Source: Hemileia vastatrix
Lineage: Eukaryota; Basidiomycota; Pucciniomycetes; Pucciniales; Zaghouaniaceae
Assembly: GCA_030280995.1 (NCBI GenBank)
Contig: JASXTE010000017.1
Coordinates: 4,608,501 to 4,672,500, forward strand
DNA: 64,000 nt
Reading direction: 5' to 3'
Shown here piece by piece: positions 1 through 11,462 of the stretch. How positions within the stretch are numbered: the first letter of the stretch is position 1; each line of letters begins with the position of its first letter. The notes under the pieces were generated by a model that had not been told where the DNA came from, ran no database searches, and worked only from the letters and a program-made list of their open reading frames with translations. A program made the translations under genes and the position numbers.

Positions 1-742
1 GCTTTTGGTCTTAACTTTAAAGACAATGACAAATTCATGCATGATTGGGTAACCCTTATCCCAGGTTTAGAATTTGCATACAATTTTACAGTACATTCTG
101 TCAATGGCAAAAAGCCATTTGAGTTATGGTTGAGGTATGTACCTAATACCCCTGCTAAAAATCTTAATAAATTACCTAGATTGGATATCCATCCAGGTAC
201 TAATTCTTTTCTTCAGATGCAAAAAATTATGCAGAAAACATTCTCACGAATGTATAAATAAGACGTTTGAGTATGAAAAGAAAAGATGGGATAAAGCCCA
301 TAAAGAAAAAATGTTCAAAGAGGGTGTGGAAGTCTTTATTTCTACACTACATTTCAATTTAAGTGGTATTGTTGAATTGAAGGATACATTCATTGGACCA
401 TTTGTAGTTAAAAAGATGGTTGGTAACAATGCCGTTGAGGTTATTCTATATGCACCTTATGATAGAAAACATCCAGTATTTCCTATTTCTCTTATAAAAC
501 CATACCATTCTAATGATACTGCCCTATTTCCAAGAAGATAAGGAAGGAATAAACAGAAACCTGAAGAGATAGTTGAAAAGGCAGAAATTGAAAAGATACT
601 TAATAAGAGACACCTTACTAAAGAAAAGGGAGTTGAGTATCTATTAAGATTTAAAAATAAATCAAGTGAATATGACCAGTGGGTTACAGAAAATAAAATC
701 TCTGATCTTAAAAACCTCTTGAAAAAATTTAAATCAAAATAA
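1..742 (+). pseudogene. Ty3/gypsy polyprotein, 3' end (element E0): integrase C-terminal part and chromodomain
   Basis: This is the end of a chromovirus-type gag-pol polyprotein whose 5' part lies outside the window. The first segment (frame 1, to about 230) reads HDWVTLIPGLEFAYN and PFELWLRYVPNTP, as in the integrase C-terminal region of element A. A frameshift near 223-245 moves the reading into frame 2, which carries KRWDKAHKE, GPFVVKKM and DRKHPVFPISLIKPY. An in-frame TAA at 539-541 follows FPRR. The same frame then continues through a chromodomain-like tail (EIEKILNKRHLTKEKGVEYLLRF) to TAA at 740-742. It is therefore a broken copy closest to family A. Chromodomains of such elements are known to guide integration to marked chromatin. 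Confidence 0.9.
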
Positions 743-854
743 TACTGTTTATTCAGTAGATGTATTATAGAAATTTAAAAAATTTTCTATTCACTCCTTA
801 CTTTTAATTAAAATGTCTTAACATTTTCTTTATTGTTTTTTTTGGGTGAGGGAG
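743..854 (+). other. 3' untranslated region and polypurine tract of E0
   Basis: This short AT-rich stretch lies between the polyprotein stop and the 3' LTR. It ends in a T-run followed by GGGTGAGGGAG directly before TGTCAGCC, the U-rich box plus polypurine tract expected to prime plus-strand DNA synthesis. The same arrangement sits beside the 3' LTRs of A, B, C and D. Confidence 0.7.
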
Positions 855-2029
855 TGTCAGCCTAGATATCCCTAGGACTGAGTATTTATTATACTTAAAA
901 AAAGATAACCATAAGTATGTTTAGCTTATATCTTAAAAATAAGGTTAAAATAATAATATATATGATTATATTACATATATATATAATTATTACTCTATTA
1001 TATAAATTATAGTAGTTCAAATAACTTATCCATAGCCTAATAATACTTATTAAGTTGTTAATGGAGTCATATTATACTTATCTTAAGTGATACTAAGTAA
1101 TTATTGACATACATAAGCTTATATGTATACATAAATCTCATATTCAGTGAAATATGCAGTATATTATGTATATTTAGGTATATAAGTGGGTTTTAGCCTC
1201 TTAATAGCCTATAAACTTTGTTTTTCTGCTTATTTTAGGTCATATGGACGTATCCAGTGGACTCAAAATATATACAGAAGCATAAACATCTATTTCAGGT
1301 GCATACACTCAGTCTGGACAACTTAATCTGCTTCCTTGGATAGATATTCATGGATTTATGGGATGGGATGTCATTGATGGGTTAATATGGATGCTTGGGG
1401 ATGTTATTGGGGGCTTTTACATTTCATTTTTTTCCTTTATATGCTTTGGTTTTCATTATATTCTCTTTGGATGAGTTATTTTACTGTTTCTTTATTGTAT
1501 CCACTTTTATCTGGATTTTCTATTTATGGTATGGGTCTGTGTTATCATTAATTGTGATGGAGGGTCCTTACTGGAGGTCTGGGTGTTGAATCTGCTTTAA
1601 GTGGACGCCATGGGGAGGTGATTGGCCCTCACAGTGCTGTAATTTCTGGGGATAGCAGTGACATCATCTGCATTGAAGGTCTCTGCACACCAGTGGATTT
1701 TGGTATAAGTAAGGGAGGCTTTTGACAGTTATTAGACATCATTCACTTACTACAATTCAAAAAAACATTAATACACATCTATTATTATTCAAAGATATAT
1801 TATAAAGATATTATAAATTGAAATTATCTCTATATAAGCTATAACTATATTATATTCATCTATTTTCCACCACTAGCACGCATTTAAATCCAAGTATTGT
1901 GAGTTTTATTTGAGTATAACTATTTTATTAGTCTTCCCCTCAGGTTTAATTACTAAATAATTTATTAATAAGTAGTAGGACCATAAATAAATACTATTAT
2001 ATCATACTTAAATACTAGATACACTGACA
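855..2029 (+). repeat. 3' LTR of element E0 (family A, plus orientation)
   Basis: A 1175-bp LTR begins TGTCAGCC and ends CACTGACA (TG...CA ends). It is the reverse complement of the 1177-bp LTRs of element A with scattered differences. A TATA-like TATATAAG lies near 1177-1187. The outer flank at 2030 is the tail of another LTR of the same family, so E0 appears to be inserted into an older family-A LTR. The left half of that LTR lies off-window, so the target duplication cannot be checked. Confidence 0.85.
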
Positions 2030-3405
2030 CTATAACTATACTTTATTTATCTATTTTCCACCACTAGAACACATAAAACTCCAAGTATTGTGAGTTTGTA
2101 TTGAGAATAACTATTTTATTAGTCTTTACCTGAGGTTTAATCACTAAATAATTTATCAATAAGTAGTAGGACCATTAATATTTACTATTAAATCATACTT
2201 AAACTGTCAGTATAGTCTAGTATATAAGTATGATATAATAGTGTTATTTTATGGTCCTACTACTTATTAATAAATGATTTAGTGATTAAACCTCAGGGGA
2301 AGACTAATAGAATAGTTATACTCAAATAAAACTCACAATACTTGGATTTAAATTTGTGCTAGTGGTGGAAAATAGAAGAATAAAATATAGTTATAGCTTT
2401 TATAAAGATAATATCAATTTATAAGGGCTTTATAATATATTTCTGAATACTAATAATTGTATTGTAGTGTTTTTTTGAAGTGTAGTAATTGAATGATGAT
2501 AATAAACCGTCAAAATCCCCCCTTACTTATACCCAAATCCACTGTAGTGCACAGACCTTCAATCCAGATGATGTCACTGCTATCCCCGGCAATTACAGCA
2601 CTGTGAGGGCCCATCACCTCCCCATGGCGTCCACTTCAAGCAGTTTCAACACCCAGACCTCCAGTAAGGACCCTCCATCACTATTAATAATAACATAGAG
2701 TCATACCATAAATAGAAAACCCAGATAAAAGAGGATACCATAAAGAAACAGGTAAAATAAATAATCAAAAAGAGATTTAATGAAACTAAAAGCATAAAAA
2801 GGAAACAAATAAAATGTCCAAGCCCCCAATAACATCCCCAAGCATCCACATTAACCCAGAAACATCCTTCCAACCCATAAATCCGTGAATAACCATCCAA
2901 GGAAGTAATTTTAGTTGTCCAAACTGGGTGTATGCGCCTGATATAGGTGTCTATACTTCTGTAGGCGTTGTGAGTCCACTGATTTTGTCCATATGACCTA
3001 AAATAAGCAGAAAAACAAAGGTTATAGGCTATTAAGGGGCTAAAACCCACTTATATACCTAAATATACATAATATACTGCATATTTCACTGAATATGAGA
3101 TTTATGTATACATATAAGCTTATGTATGTCAATAATTACTTCATATCACTTAAGATAAGTATATTATGACTCCATTAACACCTTAATAAGTATTATTAGG
3201 CAATGGATAAGCTATTTAAACTATTATAAATTATATAATAGAATAATAATTATATATATATACATAATAAAATAATATATATTATTATTTTAACCTTATT
3301 TTTAAGATATAAGCTTAATCTAGTTAAGGTTATTTTATTTTAAGCATAAGAAATACTCAGTCCTAAGGATATTTAGGCTGACATAAACACTAGCATACAC
3401 TGACA
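2030..3405 (+). repeat. Tail of an older family-A LTR, split by a solo LTR
   Basis: Bases 2030-2204 and 3389-3405 together match the last part of the plus-oriented family-A LTR, ending CACTGACA at 3405. The two pieces are separated by the solo LTR at 2205-3383 and its TAAAC duplication. Bases 2030-2204 repeat what is seen at about 1845-2020. This is best read as the downstream remnant of the LTR that E0 entered. Confidence 0.7.
2205..3383 (-). mobile_element. Solo LTR, family A, minus orientation
   Basis: This is a complete LTR of 1179 bp, reading TGTCAG...GGCTGACA on the plus strand. The perfect 5-bp target duplication TAAAC flanks it at 2200-2204 and 3384-3388. No internal sequence adjoins it. 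Solo LTRs form by recombination between the two LTRs of a full element. Short open frames inside it (for example 2646-3050 minus) recur in every copy of this LTR and are not taken as genes. Confidence 0.92.
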
Positions 3406-3459
3406 GGTACTCATGTTTTTTTTCAGGTGAATAGGGCACAAGACTTGGAGGAGATGAAA
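3406..3459 (+). other. Left flank of relic gene unit I
   Basis: This short remnant contains a pyrimidine run ending in CAG, then ACAAGACTTGGAGGAGA, a motif that recurs at about 13351 and 46250. It belongs to the NAM/Myb-like relic that continues at 13321 after the insertion of element B. The B target duplication TGAAA occupies 3455-3459. Confidence 0.6.
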
Positions 3460-5396
3460 TGTCAAGGGGTCCTTTTGGGTCTAGAAGTTTATTCGAGGTT
3501 TTTACAGGGAATTTAAGGGTGTTAATGGTCTCTCAAAAAAAGGTACATATTTCTAAAATCAATTTGATTAATTTACTCAAATATAAGAGGTAGTTTTAAA
3601 ATATTAATATAGATTATAGATTAGAATTACGTTGTTGTAAATACTAAAGTTATAAAATATAGAAATAAGTGTTGTATTTTATTTGTAAAAATAATGTAAG
3701 TGATAAAGGAATGTCCTGAAAAGCACAAAGTAAGAGGCCTTTTATAGGCAAAACATGAGGGAATAAAATATACGGAATTTACACCATATACTGTAAGAAT
3801 GTGAGAAAAAGAATGACTAAAAGGAGTACATATATGACATAAGAAATAAATAAACTGGTACGTCAACACGGGCATCAAATTTATTAACAATAAAGTTTGA
3901 GTTCCTTGGACTGTCACAATTAATTACACAATAATTAATTAATTATATTACTTTCACGGGATTCCAGATCTCTCACTGAGGTAATATAATTGTTTTAAAG
4001 TTTTTTTATTATAATTTTATTATTAAATTCTATTCCCATTGACTTATACCATTGAGCACAGTGTTAGTGTCGGCTGGTCGTCTAGAAGAAGGAGAAGGAT
4101 AGAAGAAAGAAAGAGAGGAGGAGAAGGAGGAAAGGAGTATGGGTAATAAAACAAATAAAATTTAATAAAATTATTTAATTTATTGAGAGAAAGGCAACGA
4201 CGAGTGAGCTGAAGAGAAATGACAATTTGGTTTTATAAATATTAATATTATTTAAGTAAGAATTCTGCGCGGCAACCAATATAATTACTATCAGACTTAA
4301 AGCAACCTTTAAATTGTTATATAAAATTTTAATTAGAATTTTATTACTAATAAAAAGAATATAAACGTAATATAAAAATTGTATTTAAATTGTTGAGTGT
4401 ATAATAAGTGATCAGGCTACAGGGGATTATCCAAGGCCCTTTTATAGGCAATGGGTCCTCTGAAGCGCTACTATATCAGTAAATACAATGATTAGAAAGG
4501 AATAAAACAAATATATCAAAAGAGTAAATGAAACATAACAATATAGAGAAAAACATGAAACAATTAATTAAAAGCCCAATTAAGAATCCAATTTCCCCGC
4601 CATTAATCCCCAAATCAGTAAGTGACAATAGTAAATAACTAAACAAGAGTGGAAACATAGGAACTATGAGAAATATAATTCCCAACAGATGGTACATCCT
4701 GATTAGAGGACATTTTAAGTGAAACAAAAAATAATTTGACGCAACAAAACAAGCAATTAATCTCAATTTAGTTCAAATTAATTTATTTGTTTTTTCTAAC
4801 ACAATTAAGGGTCAAAAGAAGCGTCCTTAATAATTTTTTAGTATCATATGAGAGGTATTAGTTAATATATAAATTTAAGTAATTAATTTAAATATATTAT
4901 AAATCAAATTTACACTTGTAATTATAATATATGTTTTTTAATTAATTAAATATAAATTTATAATTATTAAATATATAAAAATTCGCCATTATTTGTAGAA
5001 TATATTATATTATGCTCAATTTAATTGTATATAAAAATATATATAACCAATAAATTTAATGTAACATTTGTATATAATAAAATTTTTATATAATTTCATT
5101 ATGTAATAAAATATTAAGTTATATTCATTAAATACAAGTCTTACCCACTCTTTAAGGTTTTATAATTTATATATCATTTACTGGACTCCTGGAATAGCCT
5201 GGCTGACAGTTAGGGAGTAAAATTGTAAGGGACATTTAATTTACACTAATTAATTATATTACTTATTGTACTTAACTAGTTAATTGTAAGTAATACTTAA
5301 GTAGATAATTAATTATAAGTAAGAAGAAGGGGTGTGGCTTCAACTCAGTAAAATAATTAATTATTTTACCAGTTAAGTCTAGTAGCCTGGCTGACA
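3460..5396 (-). repeat. 3' LTR of element B, interrupted by a solo LTR
   Basis: The LTR reads TGTCAAGG...GCCTGGCTGACA on the plus strand. On the minus strand it carries a TATA-box motif, GCCTATAAAAGGCC (about 3736-3750). The solo LTR at 4068-5208 and its duplicated GTTAG interrupt it. Removing 1146 bp leaves 791 bp, the same length as the right LTR. Confidence 0.9.
4068..5208 (-). mobile_element. Solo LTR of a further Ty3-like family, nested in the B LTR
   Basis: This 1141-bp unit starts TGTCGGCTGG and ends GCCTGGCTGACA. A perfect 5-bp duplication, GTTAG, flanks it at 4063-4067 and 5209-5213. It is not a close copy of the A, B, C or D LTRs but shares their termini. It also has the core promoter motif CCTATAAAAGGGCC on the minus strand (rc of about 4432-4452). 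The open frame at 4476-4766 minus is inside the LTR and is not supported as a gene. Confidence 0.88.
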
Positions 5397-5408
5397 CTCC
5401 CTTACTCT
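5397..5408 (-). promoter_or_regulatory. Polypurine tract of element B
   Basis: On the minus strand AGAGTAAGGGAG lies directly before the 3' LTR, preceded by a T-run. This is the expected position for plus-strand priming. Confidence 0.65.
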
Positions 5409-5429
5409 AAAAAAAACAATAAAAAAATG

Positions 5430-8400
5430 TTATGATTTTTTCTTTTTATACTTTTTTAGTAGAGTAGGAAGATTAGATATCTCCTTCCCAGGTATCCAAG
5501 AATCATATCCAGATGATTTATTCTTGAATCTCAATAAGTATTCTGTACCTTTTTCAGCAGTGACTATTCTGTCATTTAGAAATTTTTCAATTTCTGCTGT
5601 TTCAGTGATTTCATTTGGGGTTTTCTTTGGTCTTCCCCTCCTTTTTGGAAATAAATCACTATTGGATGTGTAAGGTTTCAAAAGAGATATTGGAAAAACA
5701 GGATGTTTTCTGTCATATGGAGAATACAAAATAACCTCAGCTGCATTATCTCCAATCATTCTTCTGACAACAAATGGACCAACAAAAGGATGTTTCAATT
5801 TGTTATTACCTTTAATTTGAATTGCACTGTAGAAATCAACGCTTCATCACCCTTTTTAAAAGTGTATTCTTTATAGGATTTGTCCCATCTCTTCTTCTCA
5901 TATTCAAATGATTTTTCAATACGTTTTTGAGCATGATTTCCGCATAGTTGTTGTATTTGAAGAAATGATTTTACACCCGGATGTATATCCAATTTAGGTA
6001 TTTTTTTATTGAGAATTTGGGCAGGAGTATTTGGAACATATCCAAGCCAGAGCTCAAAAGGCTTTCTTTGAGTAACAGAATGAACAGTGCTATTATAAGC
6101 AAATTCCAACCCAGGAAGTAAGGTAAACCAATCATGAGTAAATCTGTCATTATCTTTATACTCAAGTCCAAAGGCACAATACCTTCTAATCATGTCCTCT
6201 AAAGTCTGAATCATTCTTTCAGATAAACCATCAGTCTGTGGATGGTGGGCAGTAGAAAGTTTCAGATCACAACCACAAACATCCATCAGAGACATACAGA
6301 ATTCAGAAGTAAATTCAGGGTCTCTGTCAGACATTATGGCTTTAGGAAAACCAGCAGTATTAAACATATGAGAACACCATAAGAAAGCTAATTCTTTAGT
6401 GGAAACATCCTTGCGAGTAGGGATAAATTTACACATTTTTGAGAATCTGTCCACAATAACCCAACAAGAGTTATAACTGTCTTTACCAGCAATAGGTAAT
6501 CCTGTTACAAAATCCATGTTTATTATTTGCCATGGTGCATCAGGAGGTTCAATATGTTGCATTAATCCTGCTATTTTACCAGTTAATCTTTTTTATTTTT
6601 GGCAAGAATCACAAGACTCAACATATAATTTTGTGTCTTCAGACATATTAATCCACCAAGCAGTGTTCTTAATTCTGATCATTGTTTTTTCAAGATCAAA
6701 ATGTCCAGCTAATACGTCATCATGACAAATTTTCAAGATGATTTCTCTCATAGAAGGAGGAATAAAGATAACATTACTCAACTTTCTCCTATAATATAGA
6801 TATCCTTCATCAATTGAAAATTTACTTTTTCTAAAGCCTTTTGGTACTTTGGTGGAAGGGTTTTAATTAATGCTTGTATTGAAGCATTCTTTGGATCATT
6901 TAATATGGTGCATAACTTTTTCAAGTCAGTGTCCTTATCATATGAATCCAGAATAAGCTGCAATAGCTCTTCCTCCATATCAACCACATATATCCCATTT
7001 ATATGAATAATTTCATCCTCAGGATCATAAGCAGGATTAGAGTCATCATTTGGTAAAGGTAACCTTGATAAAATATCCACATTTGAGTGACCAATACCAG
7101 CTCTGTGAATAATTGTCATTCTCCCTCTGTACTCTTGAACAGCCAGCTGCCATCTAAACATATGTCTATTAGGTGTTTTCAAGTTTAAAAGGGATTTAAC
7201 TGCACTGCAGTCAGTGACAAGTTCAAATTTCTGGTCATCTAGGTAATAATGAAGCATTTCTAGAGCCCATACTACAGCTAAACACTCTAATTGAGTAGCA
7301 CCATATTTCAATTCACTATTTCTCAAGGTTCTTGAAATATAACAAATTACTACTTCTGAAACTTTATCATTTATCACTTGTTTTTGATGGAGGGCAGCAC
7401 CAAGACCAATGAAAATGGCATCAGTTTACAAAACAAATGGTTGATCAAAGTCAGGTAAAGCAAGAATTGGTGCTGACATCAAACAGTGTTTCATAGTGTC
7501 AAAGGCTCTTTGTCTTTCACTATTCCAGACAAAAGCAACATCCTTTCTAGTTAATTGGGCAAGGGGTAAAGCTATGACTTGGTAATTTTTAATATACTGT
7601 CTATAGTATCCACACATTCCCAAAAAACTTTGGAGCTTTCTAACTGTAGTAGGAGCCTTCACCTGTTGTATGGCTGCCACTTTGTTCTGGTCAACACATA
7701 TCTGTAAGCCTGAAACAACATGACCAAGAACTTTTAAAGAATGGAAACTAAATTTACATTTCTTCAAAGCAAGTGTCATATTTATTTCATCCATTTTCTG
7801 GAATACTTTACACAGGTGGTTAAGATGGTCCTCAAATGTTTTTGAGAATATAATGATATCATCAATATAAACCATCAGCCATCCTTTAATTATCTCTTGG
7901 TGGAATGTGTTATCCATGACTTTTTGGAAAACTGAAGGGAAATTTTGAGGGCCAAATGGCATCCTAATATACTTATAAATACCCATATGAGTGGCAATCA
8001 TCAGAAAGTTCTGAGAATTTTTCTCAACAGGTACCTGGTGATATCCTTTGTTACCATCCAAACAGCTGATATATTTAGCACCTTGTAAAGTAGCATGTAT
8101 AGAGCTAATTCTAGGTAAAGGGTAGATATCATCAACAGTATAAGTATTTAGTGCTCTATAATCACGACATAACCTGGCTTTATCTTTCTCATACAAAATT
8201 AGGACAGGTGAGATAACACAATATTTCGGTGTTTAAACTACCTTTTCAATAATATTCATTTTTAAAAGGGTAGAGATATTGTCTTCAATATCTTTTCTCT
8301 TTGTGGGAGAAGCAGAATAAGGCTTCTTCTTTAAACTAGGTGGTATATCAGTTAATGGGCAAGACAATGAAAGTTTCATTTCCTCTTTAACTAATCCCAG

Positions 8401-11400
8401 TTCATGTGACCCATGAGCAAAGGCCATAGGAAAAGACTTTATCAAGTTAATGATGGAATTTTTATCCTCACCAGAAAGTTGTTCTCCAAAAGAGGCAGTG
8501 TCAATTTCAGACAAAAGGGCATGCATTTCTTTTGTAGATCTTTTTTACATTAAGCCACAGAATTACATGTGTTCAATTTTGGTTTCAATAATTTTTTAGG
8601 GGAGGAAATCTTAAATTTTCTCTTCCCATTCATCCCCATTGTGAAACATTGGTTTGAGGGATCCAATTTTATGCCATACTTGGTTAAAATATCACTCGCT
8701 ACAATAAACCAATTGCTTAAGTTATCATTCTTCATGACAACAAAATCACAAATAGCCCTTACAAAACCATGGTTATATTTAAAAAACACTGTGGCTTTGA
8801 ATTTACCAATGGGGGACAAAACAGAGCCATAACCTCTCCAATTTTCAGAAATGATAGGCATTAGTTTTGATTTATAGTCTTGATCCACTGAAGCAAGTGG
8901 TCTTTCAGAAACTACACTTCCTCCAGCTCCAGAATCCAGAACAACTTCAATACTGGTTCCACTGATCAAGACTGGTGCCTTAAGAGGGGCGATAACAATT
9001 GAGTTATCCTCAATGTTCTTTATGATCTCAGCATCCTCAACTGTAGATAAATCATTATTATCAATGTCAATAGTATTTAAATAATGAATATCTTCTTCCA
9101 GCATAATGATTTCTTGTTGAGATTCATATGAAATATTGCTGGCACAATAACTTGATGTATCATCCAGTGCCACTGTGTCATCAGCATGCTCCTCTGTTTG
9201 TTCTACAAGATTTATCTTCTTGTCACAAACATGACCTTTCTGCCAAGGCTTGTTGCACTTGAAGCAAGTGTTTGTTGCATACTTTTTTGGTGCAACACGG
9301 GCAGAAGGTTTACCAACATTTTCCAGAGGTTTCTGTTGGTAAGTGGAGGGTTTCTCCAAAGGGGTCCTAGGAATGAATCACCTGGCATCATACTTGTTGT
9401 TTAGAAGGATCTCATTGCAAGTATTAATGAAAGAAGAGGGTTCTTTGGAGAACTCAGTCCTATCCAATATCAAGTCTCTCAGAGACACTGGTAATTTATA
9501 AAGGATCCTGTCCTTCCATAACTCAAACTCCATATTTGGGTCCATTGCCCTTAAGAGTTTTACAAGTTTCATTAAAAACTCAATAGGTTTATCTGTAGAA
9601 GAGCTATATCTAGTTTCCTCATACTGCCTTTGTTGAGCCATTCTGAACTTGGAGCCACCAAATTGTGCTTTAATCAATTTCTTCCAATCCTCCCATGAGT
9701 AGTCATTCCCATCCAGGAGAACAGATTCATACCACATTAGGGCAACATTAGTGAACAAAGAAATTAATTTGGACACAATTTCCTCATCTGGGAGTTTGTA
9801 AGAATTTTTTAAGTTATCAATTCTGCAAATAAATTGTTGCCAATCAGAGGAAGAATCACCATCAAATGTTGGGTACTGGTCAGGTTTTGGCCAATTCTTT
9901 TGATTTGAAGGAGTCTCCTTAGTACTAGCTTGTTTCTGAGTAAGAAGCAGCTGTAATTTCTCTAATTGTGCTGGAATCTCATTGTTTAATCCTTCTGTTT
10001 CATATCCTGGTGCATCATCAGTTTTTGATGGAAACTCAGTGTTATCAACAGGTATTTCTGGAGCTATTTTTACTTTAGATGAACTAGCCACAGGTAATAT
10101 TTGAGCATCCTGCACTATATGTTCCTTTACAGAAATGTCAGAATATTTCTGGTCATTCAACAATGAGTTCAATTTTTCTTCAATGGTTGATAGTCTTGTT
10201 TTCATTCTGGGAAGACTAGATAAACTCTCATTGATAGTTGCAAAAGATAATTGATTTTTATGTTGAAAAGATGACAAAAGGTCACTCAATCTTTTCAGAT
10301 TTATCTTATCTATCTCTACCTCCTGGCAACAGGCAGATACAGTATCTTTTAGTTTAGACAAATCATTTTTTATATTTTTCCATAAAGCAACTTTCTTTTC
10401 ATGGGTTGCTTTGTAATGAGACAATTCATCAGAGACTCTCTGTGATTCACTTCTTAATTCTAGATAACCCTGATCAGTTAACAAACTATTATATCTCTTA
10501 GTCAATTGCATATTGTTCATTATATGATTTTGTTTGGCAATAATATATCTCAAGTACTCATCATTAATCCTTGCTACATCTGGAGTGTTTCTTAATAAGG
10601 AAACTGAGTAACTTTACAGACTCTCATAGAACTCAGGGTCAAGAGTTTGATCAATTACAGCCATATCAGGTTTAATCATTGAGGTAGCAATTAAAAGTAA
10701 TGGATTAGATACATGAGTTATCTGTCTACTGCTCCCAGCCTCTACTGGTCTCAAGGTTTCTTCTTCCCTCTCAGATTTACCTGAAAGAACAGAATCAGCT
10801 ACAAGAAATGGCACTTTAGAATCAATAGAGGGACATACCAGGTTTTGCTGGGTATGACCATATTGGGCTTTCTTTGTCTTTTGCCTCCTTGATAGGGGTG
10901 AGGAGGTGTGGGGTTGACCTGGTTGGGTCTTGACGGACCTGCCTGAGGTAACTGATGCTGATTTTGAGACAGGTAGTCCCACTGAGTTATTAACCAGTCC
11001 CACTGCCACTTGGACACTTCCACCTTTTCTCGGGACTGGGGAGCCAATTGTTGTTGATCCCTGGGAGGAAGAGGTTTCTTCTTCTCTTGAAGAAAGGTAT
11101 CTATCCTTCTCACCTTTTCTTCCAGAGCATTTACCCTTGCCTTTAGTCTCAAGTTTTCTGTCCATAGCTCCTTTATGTGAGTTGACAGATTCTTTACATG
11201 TTGAGGCAATGGCATCTTTTTTATCCTGAAGCCTTTTGGAAGTTCTTCTGGTGGGTTTATCATAGGCTTCTGATCCTGAGTTGTGTCCACTAGGATTTCT
11301 ACTTCTTCCATCTCTACATCCTGTTTGGGGCAAGGATTTATTAATCTGAGAAATTCTTCTTGTTAAACGAGAACTTACAGAAGTAGGTTCATCATAATCA

Positions 11401-11450
11401 TTCAAGTCAAGTTCCCCTTCATGTGCAGCAGAACCACTTTGGTCAGTCAT
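5430..11450 (-). pseudogene. gag-pol polyprotein of element B (degenerate)
   Basis: The frame opens with ATG at 11450 (MTDQSGSAAH). It carries a disordered N-terminus, a coiled-coil and capsid-like gag region (NQKNWPKPDQYPTFDG) and a zinc knuckle CFKCNKPWQKGHVC. Next come an aspartic protease core VLDSGAGGSVVS, reverse transcriptase (YIDDII), RNase H (DCSAVK), integrase (SDRDPEFTSEF, HHPQTDGLSERM) and a chromodomain-like tail ending at 5430. Visible breaks are TAA in ESL*SYS near 10614, stops near 8550 and 8233, TAA at 7426-7428, a 1-nt loss near 6820, a stop near 6593 and a frameshift near 5800. It cannot make a full polyprotein. The reading closely follows element C. Confidence 0.92.
10799..11311 (-). 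CDS. Embedded +1-frame ORF within gag of element B (coiled coil, KWxWDW motif)
   Basis: A 170-codon open frame overlaps the gag N-terminus in +1, starting 139 nt after the gag ATG. Its ATG has G at -3 and G at +4. It contains PEELPKGFRIKKM, a heptad-patterned segment (LSTHIKEL ... LKARVNALEEKV), VSKWQWDWLITQW, then a proline/glutamine-rich stretch and HPYQGGKRQRK. The IKK, coiled-coil, KWxWDW and HPY elements line up with the same-frame ORFs of A, C and D. No function is known to me. It remains open although the surrounding gag-pol frame has decayed, but B is old, so present expression is doubtful. Confidence 0.6.
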   Translation of the reverse strand: MEEVEILVDTTQDQKPMINPPEELPKGFRIKKMPLPQHVKNLSTHIKELWTENLRLKARVNALEEKVRRIDTFLQEKKKPLPPRDQQQLAPQSREKVEVSKWQWDWLITQWDYLSQNQHQLPQAGPSRPNQVNPTPPHPYQGGKRQRKPNMVIPSKTWYVPLLILKCHFL

Positions 11451-11462
11451 TTTAAGATTTAA

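Noticed and set aside
2489..3050. Open frames in family-A LTRs (2489-2698 plus, 2646-3050 minus, and counterparts near 16082-16643 and 23319-23880)
   Set aside because: They recur only because the LTR recurs. They have no recognisable domain, and the E0 LTR breaks the frame.
3627..3917. 96-codon ORF in the B LTR (also 12697-12987)
   Set aside because: It falls inside the LTR and spans the promoter region; the two copies are the paired LTRs, with no domain recognised.
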